64,000 nucleotides of DNA from JARRQB01 sp965368585 (GTDB lineage Bacteria > Pseudomonadota > Gammaproteobacteria > Chromatiales > Chromatiaceae), in assembly GCA_965368585.1 (NCBI GenBank), contig CBDUNM010000002.1, positions 37,321 through 101,320 of the forward strand, read 5' to 3'. The position numbers were made by a program, and so were the translations under genes. Below, piece by piece: positions 8,784 to 17,398 of this stretch (the stretch's first letter is position 1; every line of letters starts with the position of its first letter). Under the pieces are notes generated by a model, which saw nothing but the letters and a program-made list of their open reading frames with translations, was not told the origin of the DNA and searched no databases.

Positions 8784-10106
8784 TCAGGAATCGCCGGCAG
8801 GCTTGTCGTCGGGTTCGGAATCAGGCTGCGCTGCGGGATTTGCCGCCTCGATCTTTTCAACCGACAGGGTTTGAATACGGTTGGATTCCACGGCGCGGAC
8901 GGTAAACACCAGGTCGCCAAGACTGATACTCGAATTTTCGGCCGGCAACTCGCCAAAGGCATGCATCACGAGGCCGCCGATCGTCTCGAACTCCGACTCG
9001 TCCAACTGCACTTCCAGCTCCTGATTGAACTGCGAGATCGGCATGGCACCGTCCACCTGCATCCGGCCGTCTTCCAGGGTTGCCGCTTCGGTCTCCTCCC
9101 GCACGTCCGAAGGGCTGGGGATATCCCCGAATATGCATTCCAAGACGTCCTCCATGCTGATCAGCCCGGTCACCCCGCCATACTCGTCCACCGCCAGGGC
9201 CACCGACAGGCGGCGTTTGCGAAAAGTGTGGAACAGGTCTGAGACGAGCTTGGTCTCCGGAACGAAATACGGATCACGCAACACCTTCAGCAGGCGCCCG
9301 GGTTTGTGCTGCAATTCATCCAGGTCCATCCCCAGCAGATCCCTGGCATGCAGTATGCCGACCACCTCGTCCCGATGCCCCCCGTAGACCGGCACTTTGG
9401 TGTGGCGAGTGCTCTTGAGCTTGGCCACCATCTCGTTCACCGGCAGGTTCGCCGGCAGGAAAATCACGTTGGAGCGAGGCGTCATCAGGTCGTGCACGGT
9501 CTTGCTGCCGAAGTCGAAGATCTGATCGATGTAGCGCGCCTCCTCGTCGTCCAGCACGCCGTCGCCCACCGCCTCCTGCGCCAGGGTGCGGACCATGTCC
9601 CGGGTGACGATGTTGTCCCGGGCGAGCTCCCGACCCACGATCAGGGTCGTAAACCACTCGGCCACCAACCTCACGATCCAGCGCACCGGCGCGATCAGCC
9701 TGGCGAACAGGTCGATGAAACGGGCCTGAAACGAGGCGAAAGCGACGTTGTTGCGGATCGCCAGGGTCTTGGGCGTGATTTCGCCCACCAGCAGCAGAAT
9801 GGGGATCATGATGAACAGATTGACCATCTTGTTGCCGGCGCCCAGCAGTTCGATGACGATCGCGGCGGATATCACCGACGCGGCCACATTGACGAACTCG
9901 TTGCCGATCAGAATGGTCACGATGAGGCGACGCGGTTCGCTCAACAGCCGCTCGATAAGTCCCAAGCTGGGGTTTTCGTCGCGCCGCATCTGATCGAGCT
10001 GGCGCTTGTCAAGCGAAAACAGACTGGTCTCCGAGCTCGAAAAGAACCCGGAAAAGACCATCAGTACGACGAACAGCACCAGCTCAATCCAGAGGGCGAT
10101 CTCCAA
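8784..10106 (-). CDS. CNNM/CorC-HlyC family membrane protein with CBS pair (copy 2)
   Basis: A 440-residue paralogue of the gene at 7495-8733 with the same layout: DUF21 membrane domain (FSGFFSSSETSLFSLDKRQ, then EITPKTLA), CBS pair (VHDLMTPRSNVIFLP; LAVDEYGGVTGLISMEDVLE) and a CorC/HlyC C-terminal domain. The tail after residue about 420 is acidic and Pro-rich. It is promoter-proximal, and the 100 bases upstream are AT-rich for this genome. Probably a divalent-cation transporter or its regulator. Confidence 0.9.
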   Translation of the reverse strand: MEIALWIELVLFVVLMVFSGFFSSSETSLFSLDKRQLDQMRRDENPSLGLIERLLSEPRRLIVTILIGNEFVNVAASVISAAIVIELLGAGNKMVNLFIMIPILLLVGEITPKTLAIRNNVAFASFQARFIDLFARLIAPVRWIVRLVAEWFTTLIVGRELARDNIVTRDMVRTLAQEAVGDGVLDDEEARYIDQIFDFGSKTVHDLMTPRSNVIFLPANLPVNEMVAKLKSTRHTKVPVYGGHRDEVVGILHARDLLGMDLDELQHKPGRLLKVLRDPYFVPETKLVSDLFHTFRKRRLSVALAVDEYGGVTGLISMEDVLECIFGDIPSPSDVREETEAATLEDGRMQVDGAMPISQFNQELEVQLDESEFETIGGLVMHAFGELPAENSSISLGDLVFTVRAVESNRIQTLSVEKIEAANPAAQPDSEPDDKPAGDS

Positions 10107-10171
10107 GGGCGAAACCTTTAATTTTATTTATATGCTGCCGGGTATATTACAGAATTATTGCAGCGGGGAAC

Positions 10172-10547
10172 ATGGCCCCGCGCGACGCCACCCACAGGGC
10201 GGAGCAGACGACCCAAGAAGCGGGCGATTTCTCGCTGCACGCCGACGCATTGATGCTGCGACGCAACGAGAACGTTTTTACGCCGCGCGAGGATCCCGGC
10301 TGCCTGGAAAAGTCCGACTAGAGCTTCGGTGCACTGCTCGATGCCTTGCCCACTGCGCCGATCGACGCCGCCACCCGGCTCGACCTCCAGCAACGCCTGC
10401 GACAGTGCCGCAACGATTTCCACGCGCTGGTTGACGCCTCGCGGACCAGGGGCCTCAATGCCAAGGACGGCAAGCTCGAAGTTTGCGCACACCGGCGGCA
10501 GCTTCATGCCGGCGCGCGCGCAGTCCGATATCAACGCTTGACGAGTT
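10172..10547 (+). pseudogene. Interrupted coding frame, unknown product
   Basis: From an ATG at 10172 a plus-strand frame with coding-like high third-position GC runs 49 codons to an in-frame TAG at 10319-10321, then continues open (GALLDALPTAPIDAATRLDL and onward) until it runs into the convergent aminotransferase. The continuous codon bias on both sides of the stop suggests a gene broken by a nonsense mutation and truncated at its 3' end. I do not recognise the product. The alternative minus-strand frame over the same bases looks less protein-like. Confidence 0.35.
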
Positions 10548-11684
10548 TTAACCAGCGCGCATCATTCCGTCCAGCGCCCTCTCCAGCGAAGCGACCGTGC
10601 GGTCAATATTGTGAAGCTTGTCGAGACCGAACAAACCCAGTCGGAAGGTCTTGAAGTCTGCGCCTTCGTCGCATTGTAAGGGTACGCCGGCGGCGATCTG
10701 CAGCCCCTCGGCGGCAAACTTTTTTCCCGTGTGAATGTCATCGTCGTCGGTGTAGCACACCACCACGCCCGGCGCGCCGTAGCCGTCGGCCGCGACGCTT
10801 TTGAAACCTCTGTCCGCCAGTACGGCACGCACCCGGTCGCCGAGTGCCTGCTGCTCCGCATGGACCTTTTCCAGACCGTAAGCCACGGTCTCATGTATGA
10901 CGTCACGCAAGCGGGTGAGCGCGTCGGTCGGCAGTGTGGCGTGATAAGCATGACCGCCGCTTTCGTAGGCCGCCATGATCTGCAGCCACTTCCGCAGGTC
11001 GCAGGCAAAACTGGTGCTGTTGGTATGTTCGATGCGCGCGCCCGCGGTGGCGTTCATCATCACCAGCCCGCAGCACGGTGAGCCGCTCCAGCCCTTTTGC
11101 GGTGCGCTGATCAGGATATCCACGCCGCAGGTTTGCATGTCTATCCAGATGGCACCCGAGGCGATGCAGTCCAGCACGAAAAGTCCGCCGACTTTGTGCA
11201 CGGCCTCGGCCACCGCGCGAATATAGGCGTCGGGCAGCATGATTCCCGAAGAGGTTTCCACGTGCGGCGCGAACACCAGCTCCGGTCGTTCCGCATGGAT
11301 GGTCGCAACCACGTCCGCCACGGGTGGCGGCACAAACGGCGCATGGTTTCCCGCAGCGCTCCGGCGTGCCTTCAGGACGATGGATTCCGACGGAATACCG
11401 CTCACATCGAATATCTGCGTCCAGCGAAAGCTGAACCAACCGTTGCGAATCACCAGGCATTTCCGGCCGGTGGCGAACTGCCGCGCGACCGCCTCCATGG
11501 CGAAGGTGCCGCTGCCCGGCACGACCACCACCGCCTGTGCGTTGTAGACGCGCTTCAGCGTACGCGAGATATCGCGCATCACGCCCTGGAAGGTCTGTGA
11601 CATGTGGTTCAACGCCCGGTCGGTGTAGACCACCGAATACTCGAGCAGGCCGTCGGGATCGATATCGGGCAGCAAACCGGGCAT
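10548..11684 (-). CDS. Class V aminotransferase, alanine-glyoxylate/serine-pyruvate type
   Basis: A 378-residue PLP enzyme of fold type I, class V. An N-terminal glycine-rich PLP-phosphate region VVVPGSGTFAMEAVAR is followed by HVETSSGIMLPD, the aspartate segment LFVLDCIASG, and the Schiff-base lysine in SAPQKGWSGSP. Length and motifs fit alanine-glyoxylate or serine-pyruvate transaminases; the amino donor cannot be decided from sequence. It is a single gene, convergent with the interrupted frame at 10172-10547. Confidence 0.85.
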   Translation of the reverse strand: MPGLLPDIDPDGLLEYSVVYTDRALNHMSQTFQGVMRDISRTLKRVYNAQAVVVVPGSGTFAMEAVARQFATGRKCLVIRNGWFSFRWTQIFDVSGIPSESIVLKARRSAAGNHAPFVPPPVADVVATIHAERPELVFAPHVETSSGIMLPDAYIRAVAEAVHKVGGLFVLDCIASGAIWIDMQTCGVDILISAPQKGWSGSPCCGLVMMNATAGARIEHTNSTSFACDLRKWLQIMAAYESGGHAYHATLPTDALTRLRDVIHETVAYGLEKVHAEQQALGDRVRAVLADRGFKSVAADGYGAPGVVVCYTDDDDIHTGKKFAAEGLQIAAGVPLQCDEGADFKTFRLGLFGLDKLHNIDRTVASLERALDGMMRAG

Positions 11685-12094
11685 GGTGAATATCCCACTG
11701 TGGACGCGAAGACCACACGATAACGCAGGACGAGGTCTCTGTGACAGAGCTGCGAGAAAAGCCTCATATCACAGCGTGTTCACGTTTCGCCAATCCTGCG
11801 CCCCGTGCACCAGCGTAGCCAAACATCTCGTCTCGAGTCGCGACAGGGCGATGCTGCAAAACGTTAGCTCGGTCACGCAACGGAATCATGGTCGCGCGTG
11901 CTTACCCTGAAATTTCGATCCGGTTCGCAAATGTTGACCCGATTCCCAGACGGCGCCTTGGATCCTAGGTAGCTTGTCCGCTTAAGATGTACACCCGCCG
12001 CTCGCCGCGTCACGTCATGTGGTGCCACAGGTGGATTCTACTTGGTGGTGGACGAACGTTTGTTGGAACGCTGGCTCAGCTAAGGAGGCCTTCT
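11685..12094. other. Intergenic, no gene seen
   Basis: This 410-bp divergent spacer lies between the aminotransferase start and the secreted hydrolase start. Frames here are short or lack coding character. It presumably holds both promoters. The only clear signal is the AAGGAGG Shine-Dalgarno at its right end. Confidence 0.6.
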
Positions 12095-13915
12095 GTGTCG
12101 TTTGAACGAGTACACCTGGTTTTGGGTATCGTGGTGGCAGCCGCGATGACTTCCCTGCCGATAGCGTCCGCGGCACCATCGCCGGTGCTTATCGAGGCGG
12201 AATCGATGGCCGTCGCAGACGGCTTGAGCCGAAGATACGGCAGCTACGCCTCGGGTGCGTGGTATCTCAACGGCAGGGCGCGGGTTCGACCAGGCACCGC
12301 ACGCGCCAGTTTCCCCGGTGCAAGCGGCAACTACGATATTCGGGTTGGGTACTTTGACGAAACCGACGGCCAGTCCGCCGTCGAGGTGAAGATCGATGGC
12401 GCCAGCGTCGCTTCATGGGTCTTTGACGCCGATATAAACGGTGTATTTCCCAGCCAGGCCAACGCCACGATTCGTACGGTCGCCGAAAACCGTACCGTCG
12501 CGCACGGCGCGCTGATTGAGATCGCCGCGCTTGCGGATAAGACCGAATACTCCACGTTAGACTTCATCGAGTTCGTGCCTGCGCAACCAGTCACGCCCGT
12601 CTACGATACGGAAGGCTGCCTCGCTAGCGAGGTTGTGTTTGAAAAAGGATTGGGATGCTGGGTTTATCATGACACCGGCGCCAACGCTGACAAGCCGGTT
12701 CGCGTCTGGTACTACAATCCGCCAGGTTATTCGTCGGGTTCGAAAAAGATCGTTTTCGCCCTGCATGGCAGCAGCCGCGATGCGCACGAAGCGATTGAAC
12801 GCTGGTATCCGTACGCCGATATCTTTGGTGCGCTGATCATCGCGCCGGAGTTCAGCAGAGCGCACTATCCGAAAGAGCGTCACTTTGGCCGCGGCAACGT
12901 CCGCGATGACCGTGGCGAAATCCGCGCCGAAACCGACTGGACCTTCTCCACCATCGACGAGATCTTCGCTCTGGCCCGCCAGCGAATTCCCGGCGCACCG
13001 GAGGTCTACAGCATCCAGGGGCATTCGGCGGGTGCGCAGTTCGTCCATCGTAAGCTATTGCTGCAACCCGACGCGCCTATCGCGACCGCGGTTGCCGCCA
13101 GCGCCGGATGGTATCTTAACCCCGATGAGTACGAGTACTATCCGTGTGGGGTTGCAGATGTCGGGACGCTCGATGAAGATCTGAAAAAAGCGTACGCGAA
13201 GGACCTGGTGATTGCGCTGGGAACGGACGATGTGGATACCGATGCGCCCGGTCTGAACCACGACAGCTGTGCGGAGGCGCAAGGTGCGAATCGGTACGAG
13301 CGCGGCCATTTTTTCTACACCTCGGCGCAGGAGGACGCTTGGCTTCGTGGGCAAGCGTTCAACTGGACCGTCGTGGACGTGTCCGATGCCGGTCATGATG
13401 CGGACAGCATGGTCGAAGCAGGCGTAGACGCCATCTTTAGCGAACCGCTACCGTTCCAGGATATCGTTTTATCACCGACGCACGACGCGACGGTCAAAGC
13501 ACGTTATCCGTACTCGAACTATGGCCGCAGAAAGGAACTGCAGGCGGATGGGAACTCGCTGAAGATCACCTACATGCAGTTCGACTTACGCGCCATTCAG
13601 TCGGTCAACAGCGCAATCCTGAAGGTGAAAGTAACGGACCCTTCGGACGGCGTGCAGAACATCAAGGACGTCGTGGGCAACAACTGGAATGAAGCGACGC
13701 TGACCTACAGCAACAGACCCGCCGTGGCCGCCAAGATCGCGACCGTCAAGGGCGGCCGAACAGGCGGCTGGGTGTCCATCGATATCACCGGCCATGTCGC
13801 CGGCAAGACCGGTCAAATCATGTCGATCGCGTTTGATACGCTCGACAGCGACGGCCTGTACTTCAATGCGAAGGAAGCGAGCGACGGCGGGCCAGAACTC
13901 GTTATACGCGATTGA
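12095..13915 (+). CDS. Secreted alpha/beta-hydrolase with carbohydrate-binding-like and DNRLRE domains
   Basis: A 606-residue exported protein. The GTG at 12095 is chosen because AAGGAGG lies six bases upstream and translation then opens with a signal peptide (hydrophobic LVLGIVVAAAMTSLP, cleavage near IASAA). Residues about 28-170 look like a CBM6/35-type beta-sandwich beginning LIEAESMAVADG. The middle is an alpha/beta-hydrolase with nucleophile motif GHSAG. The last 140 residues, starting around DIVLSPTHDATV, resemble DNRLRE/CBM96 domains that bind acidic polysaccharides. The hydrolase core resembles the two hydrolases at 21-23 kb. The substrate is probably an extracellular polymer or ester; this is inference. 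Confidence 0.75.
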   Translation: MSFERVHLVLGIVVAAAMTSLPIASAAPSPVLIEAESMAVADGLSRRYGSYASGAWYLNGRARVRPGTARASFPGASGNYDIRVGYFDETDGQSAVEVKIDGASVASWVFDADINGVFPSQANATIRTVAENRTVAHGALIEIAALADKTEYSTLDFIEFVPAQPVTPVYDTEGCLASEVVFEKGLGCWVYHDTGANADKPVRVWYYNPPGYSSGSKKIVFALHGSSRDAHEAIERWYPYADIFGALIIAPEFSRAHYPKERHFGRGNVRDDRGEIRAETDWTFSTIDEIFALARQRIPGAPEVYSIQGHSAGAQFVHRKLLLQPDAPIATAVAASAGWYLNPDEYEYYPCGVADVGTLDEDLKKAYAKDLVIALGTDDVDTDAPGLNHDSCAEAQGANRYERGHFFYTSAQEDAWLRGQAFNWTVVDVSDAGHDADSMVEAGVDAIFSEPLPFQDIVLSPTHDATVKARYPYSNYGRRKELQADGNSLKITYMQFDLRAIQSVNSAILKVKVTDPSDGVQNIKDVVGNNWNEATLTYSNRPAVAAKIATVKGGRTGGWVSIDITGHVAGKTGQIMSIAFDTLDSDGLYFNAKEASDGGPELVIRD

Positions 13916-14370
13916 TACCAGGGTGTTGCCGCGACGCGTGTAAGGAAGCGAATCGGACGCGTCGCGGAGCACTCCAGGATGATGGAGATTTTAAAGAACC
14001 GTGACGCCTTGTTGATCGCCAAAGGAATCCCCGCGGCGTCACCGTCACTTGCCCGACCCCATCCGCCCGAACTCAGCGTCTCGGCAAAAATCGGACCAAA
14101 TCCAAGGCCTGGAATATCGTCGCTGGTCGAATAGTCGATCCAATTCATGTTTTTTAATGAATTCCATTCGATATCGGGCGATCGGCGCAAAAACGCCATT
14201 GCGGTATTACGGCTTGTGCTCAAGAATATTCCCCACGGATGATACAAAAATGCAGTTGGCTGGTGTGCCGCTCGTTCTTCGACGTGCAATGGAGCCAAAC
14301 AAGCGATCCGCGTTGACGTGGAATCTCAAATAAAGAAAAGCGTTACTCCTTAATTTTGCTGGGGAAAAAT
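13916..14370. other. Intergenic, no supported gene
   Basis: A 455-bp spacer with lower GC than its flanks. A minus-strand frame spans much of it but runs into the 3' end of the secreted hydrolase and matches nothing I know. The right end supplies a GGGG Shine-Dalgarno for the next gene and probably the promoter of the 14-23 kb operon. Confidence 0.5.
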
Positions 14371-15570
14371 ATGGAAATTTCGAAGTTGCGGCGCGCACGC
14401 GCCGCGAGGGCGAAGCGTGCGTTCACCACCAGACGGGTGCCCGCCCGCGACATGCGGACGCTGATCACCGGGAACGTCAAGCCGGTCGCCGGGAACCTGT
14501 TACTCGCCACGGTTCACGAACTGGGTAAACACCGTAAGGTGGAGCGGCCCAACGGGCGTCGCGCGCTCATGATGCCGGGCGACGAAATCATTGTCTGCTA
14601 CGGCAACCGCTATGCCCCCGATCAGTTCGAAGCGCTGGTATGCGACGATCTCAGCTTGTGCGACCTGGTCGCGGGCGGTGGCATCGCGTCGCGCGAAGTC
14701 AATCGTCACTCCCGCATGGTGCCGCCGACGCAGATCATGCCCATCGGCTTGATCGGCGATATCGACGGCAAGCCGCTGAACATCGCAGACTACCGGATCG
14801 CCTTTCCGGAAGAAACGCACGCCATAAAGGTCATACTGGTCGTCGGTACGGCGATGAATGCGGGCAAGACTTTTACCGCCGCCTCGGTGGTGCGCGGACT
14901 CAAGGAAAACGGGTTTCGTGTCGCGGGTATCAAGGCAACCGGTACGGGTTCGGGCGGCGACATGTGGCAGATGAAGGACATGGGCGCCGACTTGATATTG
15001 GATTTCACCGACGCAGGGTTCGCCAGCACGTACAAAGCACCCGATGAGGCGATCGAGGCCGGAGTGATCGGGCTGATCAATCATGCTGCGCAGCGCAAAT
15101 GTGATTTTGCGATTGTCGAGATTGCGGACGGCCTGCAGCACCTGGAAACAGCGACGCTGCTGCGCTCGACGAAACTGCACGCGATGGCGTCCGGCGTGGT
15201 ATTCGCGGCGTACGATTCCATGGGCGCGAAGGCTGGCTACCACGAGCTGCGCGAACTCGGCTATTCCGTACTGGCAATCAGCGGGCAGATTACGCGCTCG
15301 CCGCTGGCCATGCGCGAGGCGGCGGCGGCGAGCGGCTGCCCGATTTACACGCCGTTCGAGATCCAGGCCGGCGCGCTCGTGCCCGTCATGACCGGTGTCA
15401 CCGACCACGACTCCATTGCCGCGTTGCGGGACCGCGTGCGGCACACGATGGAGAATCCCAATAACTTCGTGGTCGATTTCGAGTCTCACCAGCGGCTGCC
15501 GCTCCGCACGCAGGGTATCGAAGGGATCTACGACTTCGATTACCCGGACGACCTGGGAGAAACGGCCTGA
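14371..15570 (+). CDS. P-loop protein, DUF1611/BioD-like, operon leader
   Basis: A 399-residue protein, first gene of a tightly spaced operon. After a basic N-terminus, residues about 30-145 form a beta-rich domain of unknown type. The C-terminal half is a P-loop fold with GTAMNAGKT at 159-167 and a downstream acidic strand (CDFAIVEIADG), resembling the DUF1611 and dethiobiotin-synthetase-like NTPases. Some DUF1611 proteins (DgcN) act on D-glutamate; whether this one does is unknown, and its N-terminal domain does not obviously match them. The ATG at 14371 has a GGGG Shine-Dalgarno and is preferred to an upstream TTG. It may prepare or activate a substrate for the CphA-like ligase downstream. 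Confidence 0.55.
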   Translation: MEISKLRRARAARAKRAFTTRRVPARDMRTLITGNVKPVAGNLLLATVHELGKHRKVERPNGRRALMMPGDEIIVCYGNRYAPDQFEALVCDDLSLCDLVAGGGIASREVNRHSRMVPPTQIMPIGLIGDIDGKPLNIADYRIAFPEETHAIKVILVVGTAMNAGKTFTAASVVRGLKENGFRVAGIKATGTGSGGDMWQMKDMGADLILDFTDAGFASTYKAPDEAIEAGVIGLINHAAQRKCDFAIVEIADGLQHLETATLLRSTKLHAMASGVVFAAYDSMGAKAGYHELRELGYSVLAISGQITRSPLAMREAAAASGCPIYTPFEIQAGALVPVMTGVTDHDSIAALRDRVRHTMENPNNFVVDFESHQRLPLRTQGIEGIYDFDYPDDLGETA

Positions 15571-15595
15571 GTTGCATGGCCTTTCGGTCAACGTC

Positions 15596-17395
15596 GTGAG
15601 TACCGCAAACCGTTCGGGGACGTCGCGAGGCGCTCCCGAGGAAGGTCAGCAGGATGTGCTGCGTTCGGCCTGGCGTAAGTCTTACGCCGGGCTGGCGGCG
15701 GTTGGCGTATTCAGCGTCTTCATCAATATCCTGCGACTGGCGACACCGTTGTACGTGCTGCAGCTACTCGATCGCGTGGTCGCCAGTCGCAGTCATGAAA
15801 CCCTGGTCATGCTGACGGTGATCACCCTGGTGGCCATTGTCACCGGGGTCTTGCTGGAGGTTGTGCGGCGGCGCATGTTCATGCACTGGGGGAGTTGGAT
15901 CGAACGCAGCTTCGGTCCAAAGCTGTTTACCGTCGGACTGCACAAGGACTCCGGCCAGGAACAGTCGTCGTCGAAAATGCTGCGCGACGTTGCCACGGTA
16001 CGTTCCTTCGTCTCCGGCTATGGGCTCATCGCCTGGCTGGATATCGTCTGGGCGCCGGTTTTTATCGGGTGCGTATTTCTGATTTCCCCGCCCCTGGCCT
16101 ATATCGTCATCATCGCGGCCCTGATTACGCTGGTGCTCGGTACCGCGAACGAGCTGATCACCCGCGACTCGCGCGACGCGACGTACAAGGCAAGAAAAGA
16201 CGACCGTGAATGGATTTCATCGGCCGAACGCCATCGAGAGACCGTCGGGTCGCTGAACATGGCAGCCAACCTCGCCGAACGGTGGTCGCGCAGCGCCTTC
16301 GCACGGCTTGACGAGGGGATGCGCACCCGAACGTTGAACATCTACTTCGAGGCGGCCATGCGCTTCGTGGGGCGCTGTCTGCGCATCTCGGTGCTGGGCG
16401 TTGGGCTGTGGTTGGCCATCGACCAGGATCTGACGCTCGGGGCGGTGGTCGCGGCCAACGTGCTCGGTCGTACGGCCTACTCGCTGGTGGAAAAGGCGAT
16501 GCTGAAATGGCGCGAGATGATGACCACCAAAAAAGCCTATGGACGTATCAAGAACTTGCTGGACACGGACGCCAGGCGCCAGGTTTCCGTACCTAAAACC
16601 GACGCGCCTGTGCCGCTGTTCATCGAAAAGGTCAGTTACCGGTATCCAAACCAGGCCTCGTCGGTGTTCCGCGGTATAGACGTTACCGTGAAACCCGGGG
16701 AGGTGCTTTGCCTGATCGGACAATCCGCCGTCGGGAAAACCACCTTTTCGCGGCTGGTCAGTGGGTTGTTAAGCCCCCGCTCGGGGAAAATCCGGCTGGG
16801 TGATGTCGATGTCTCCCGCCTGCAGCAGCGCAGTGCGAGACGCGATATCGGTCATCTTCCGCAGGACGTCACGTTGTTCCAGGGAACGGTTCGGGAGAAC
16901 ATCGCCCGCATGGCCGAAGGCAATATACGCCGCGTCATCAGGGCGGCCAAACGGGCGGGGGTTCACGAGACGATCCTGAAGCTGCCGGAAGGCTATGACA
17001 CCGAGATATCGGAAAACGAGCCGCTGCTTTCGGCCGGGCAAAGAAAAGGCATAGCCATCGCGCGGGCGTACTACGGTTCGCCCCCGCTGATCGTCCTGGA
17101 CGAACCGACGCCGCATCTCGATGAAGCCGCCCGCCTGGCGCTGTACACCGCCATCTTGCGCTGGAAAAGAAAACGCTCGATCGTCGTCTTGACGACGCAG
17201 TCGCTGGCGTTGAGCAGAATCGCGGACAAGGTCATTGTGTTCAAGGGTTCGAAGTTCGACGTACTGCGTACCCGCGAAGAGATCAATACGCTGCGCCGCG
17301 GCAGCGGCACGGCCGGCCACGTCGAGCGGCGCACCAGCGCCAGTAACAGCAGAAGAAGCCGCAATATGAACAGCAAAGACCGCAGACTGGCTTGA
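15596..17395 (+). CDS. Type I secretion ABC transporter (PrtD-like)
   Basis: About 599 residues: an N-terminal six-helix exporter domain (ATPLYVLQLLDRVVASRS is typical of PrtD/LapB-type exporters) and a C-terminal ABC ATPase. Walker A is GQSAVGKT (375-382), the Q-loop is in HLPQDVTLF, the signature is LSAGQ (478-482) instead of LSGGQ, and Walker B is LIVLDEPT. In the expected H-loop, VVLTTQS carries Gln in place of the switch His. The start is uncertain: GTG at 15596 or TTG at 15572 just after the upstream stop. It lies 3 bp from the HlyD-like gene, so the two form one exporter. Confidence 0.88.
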   Translation: MSTANRSGTSRGAPEEGQQDVLRSAWRKSYAGLAAVGVFSVFINILRLATPLYVLQLLDRVVASRSHETLVMLTVITLVAIVTGVLLEVVRRRMFMHWGSWIERSFGPKLFTVGLHKDSGQEQSSSKMLRDVATVRSFVSGYGLIAWLDIVWAPVFIGCVFLISPPLAYIVIIAALITLVLGTANELITRDSRDATYKARKDDREWISSAERHRETVGSLNMAANLAERWSRSAFARLDEGMRTRTLNIYFEAAMRFVGRCLRISVLGVGLWLAIDQDLTLGAVVAANVLGRTAYSLVEKAMLKWREMMTTKKAYGRIKNLLDTDARRQVSVPKTDAPVPLFIEKVSYRYPNQASSVFRGIDVTVKPGEVLCLIGQSAVGKTTFSRLVSGLLSPRSGKIRLGDVDVSRLQQRSARRDIGHLPQDVTLFQGTVRENIARMAEGNIRRVIRAAKRAGVHETILKLPEGYDTEISENEPLLSAGQRKGIAIARAYYGSPPLIVLDEPTPHLDEAARLALYTAILRWKRKRSIVVLTTQSLALSRIADKVIVFKGSKFDVLRTREEINTLRRGSGTAGHVERRTSASNSRRSRNMNSKDRRLA

Positions 17396-17398
17396 CCG

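Noticed and set aside
13813..14298. 161-codon minus-strand frame after the secreted hydrolase
   Set aside because: It overlaps about 100 bases of the hydrolase 3' end, lacks a clear RBS and matches no family I know. Left as intergenic.
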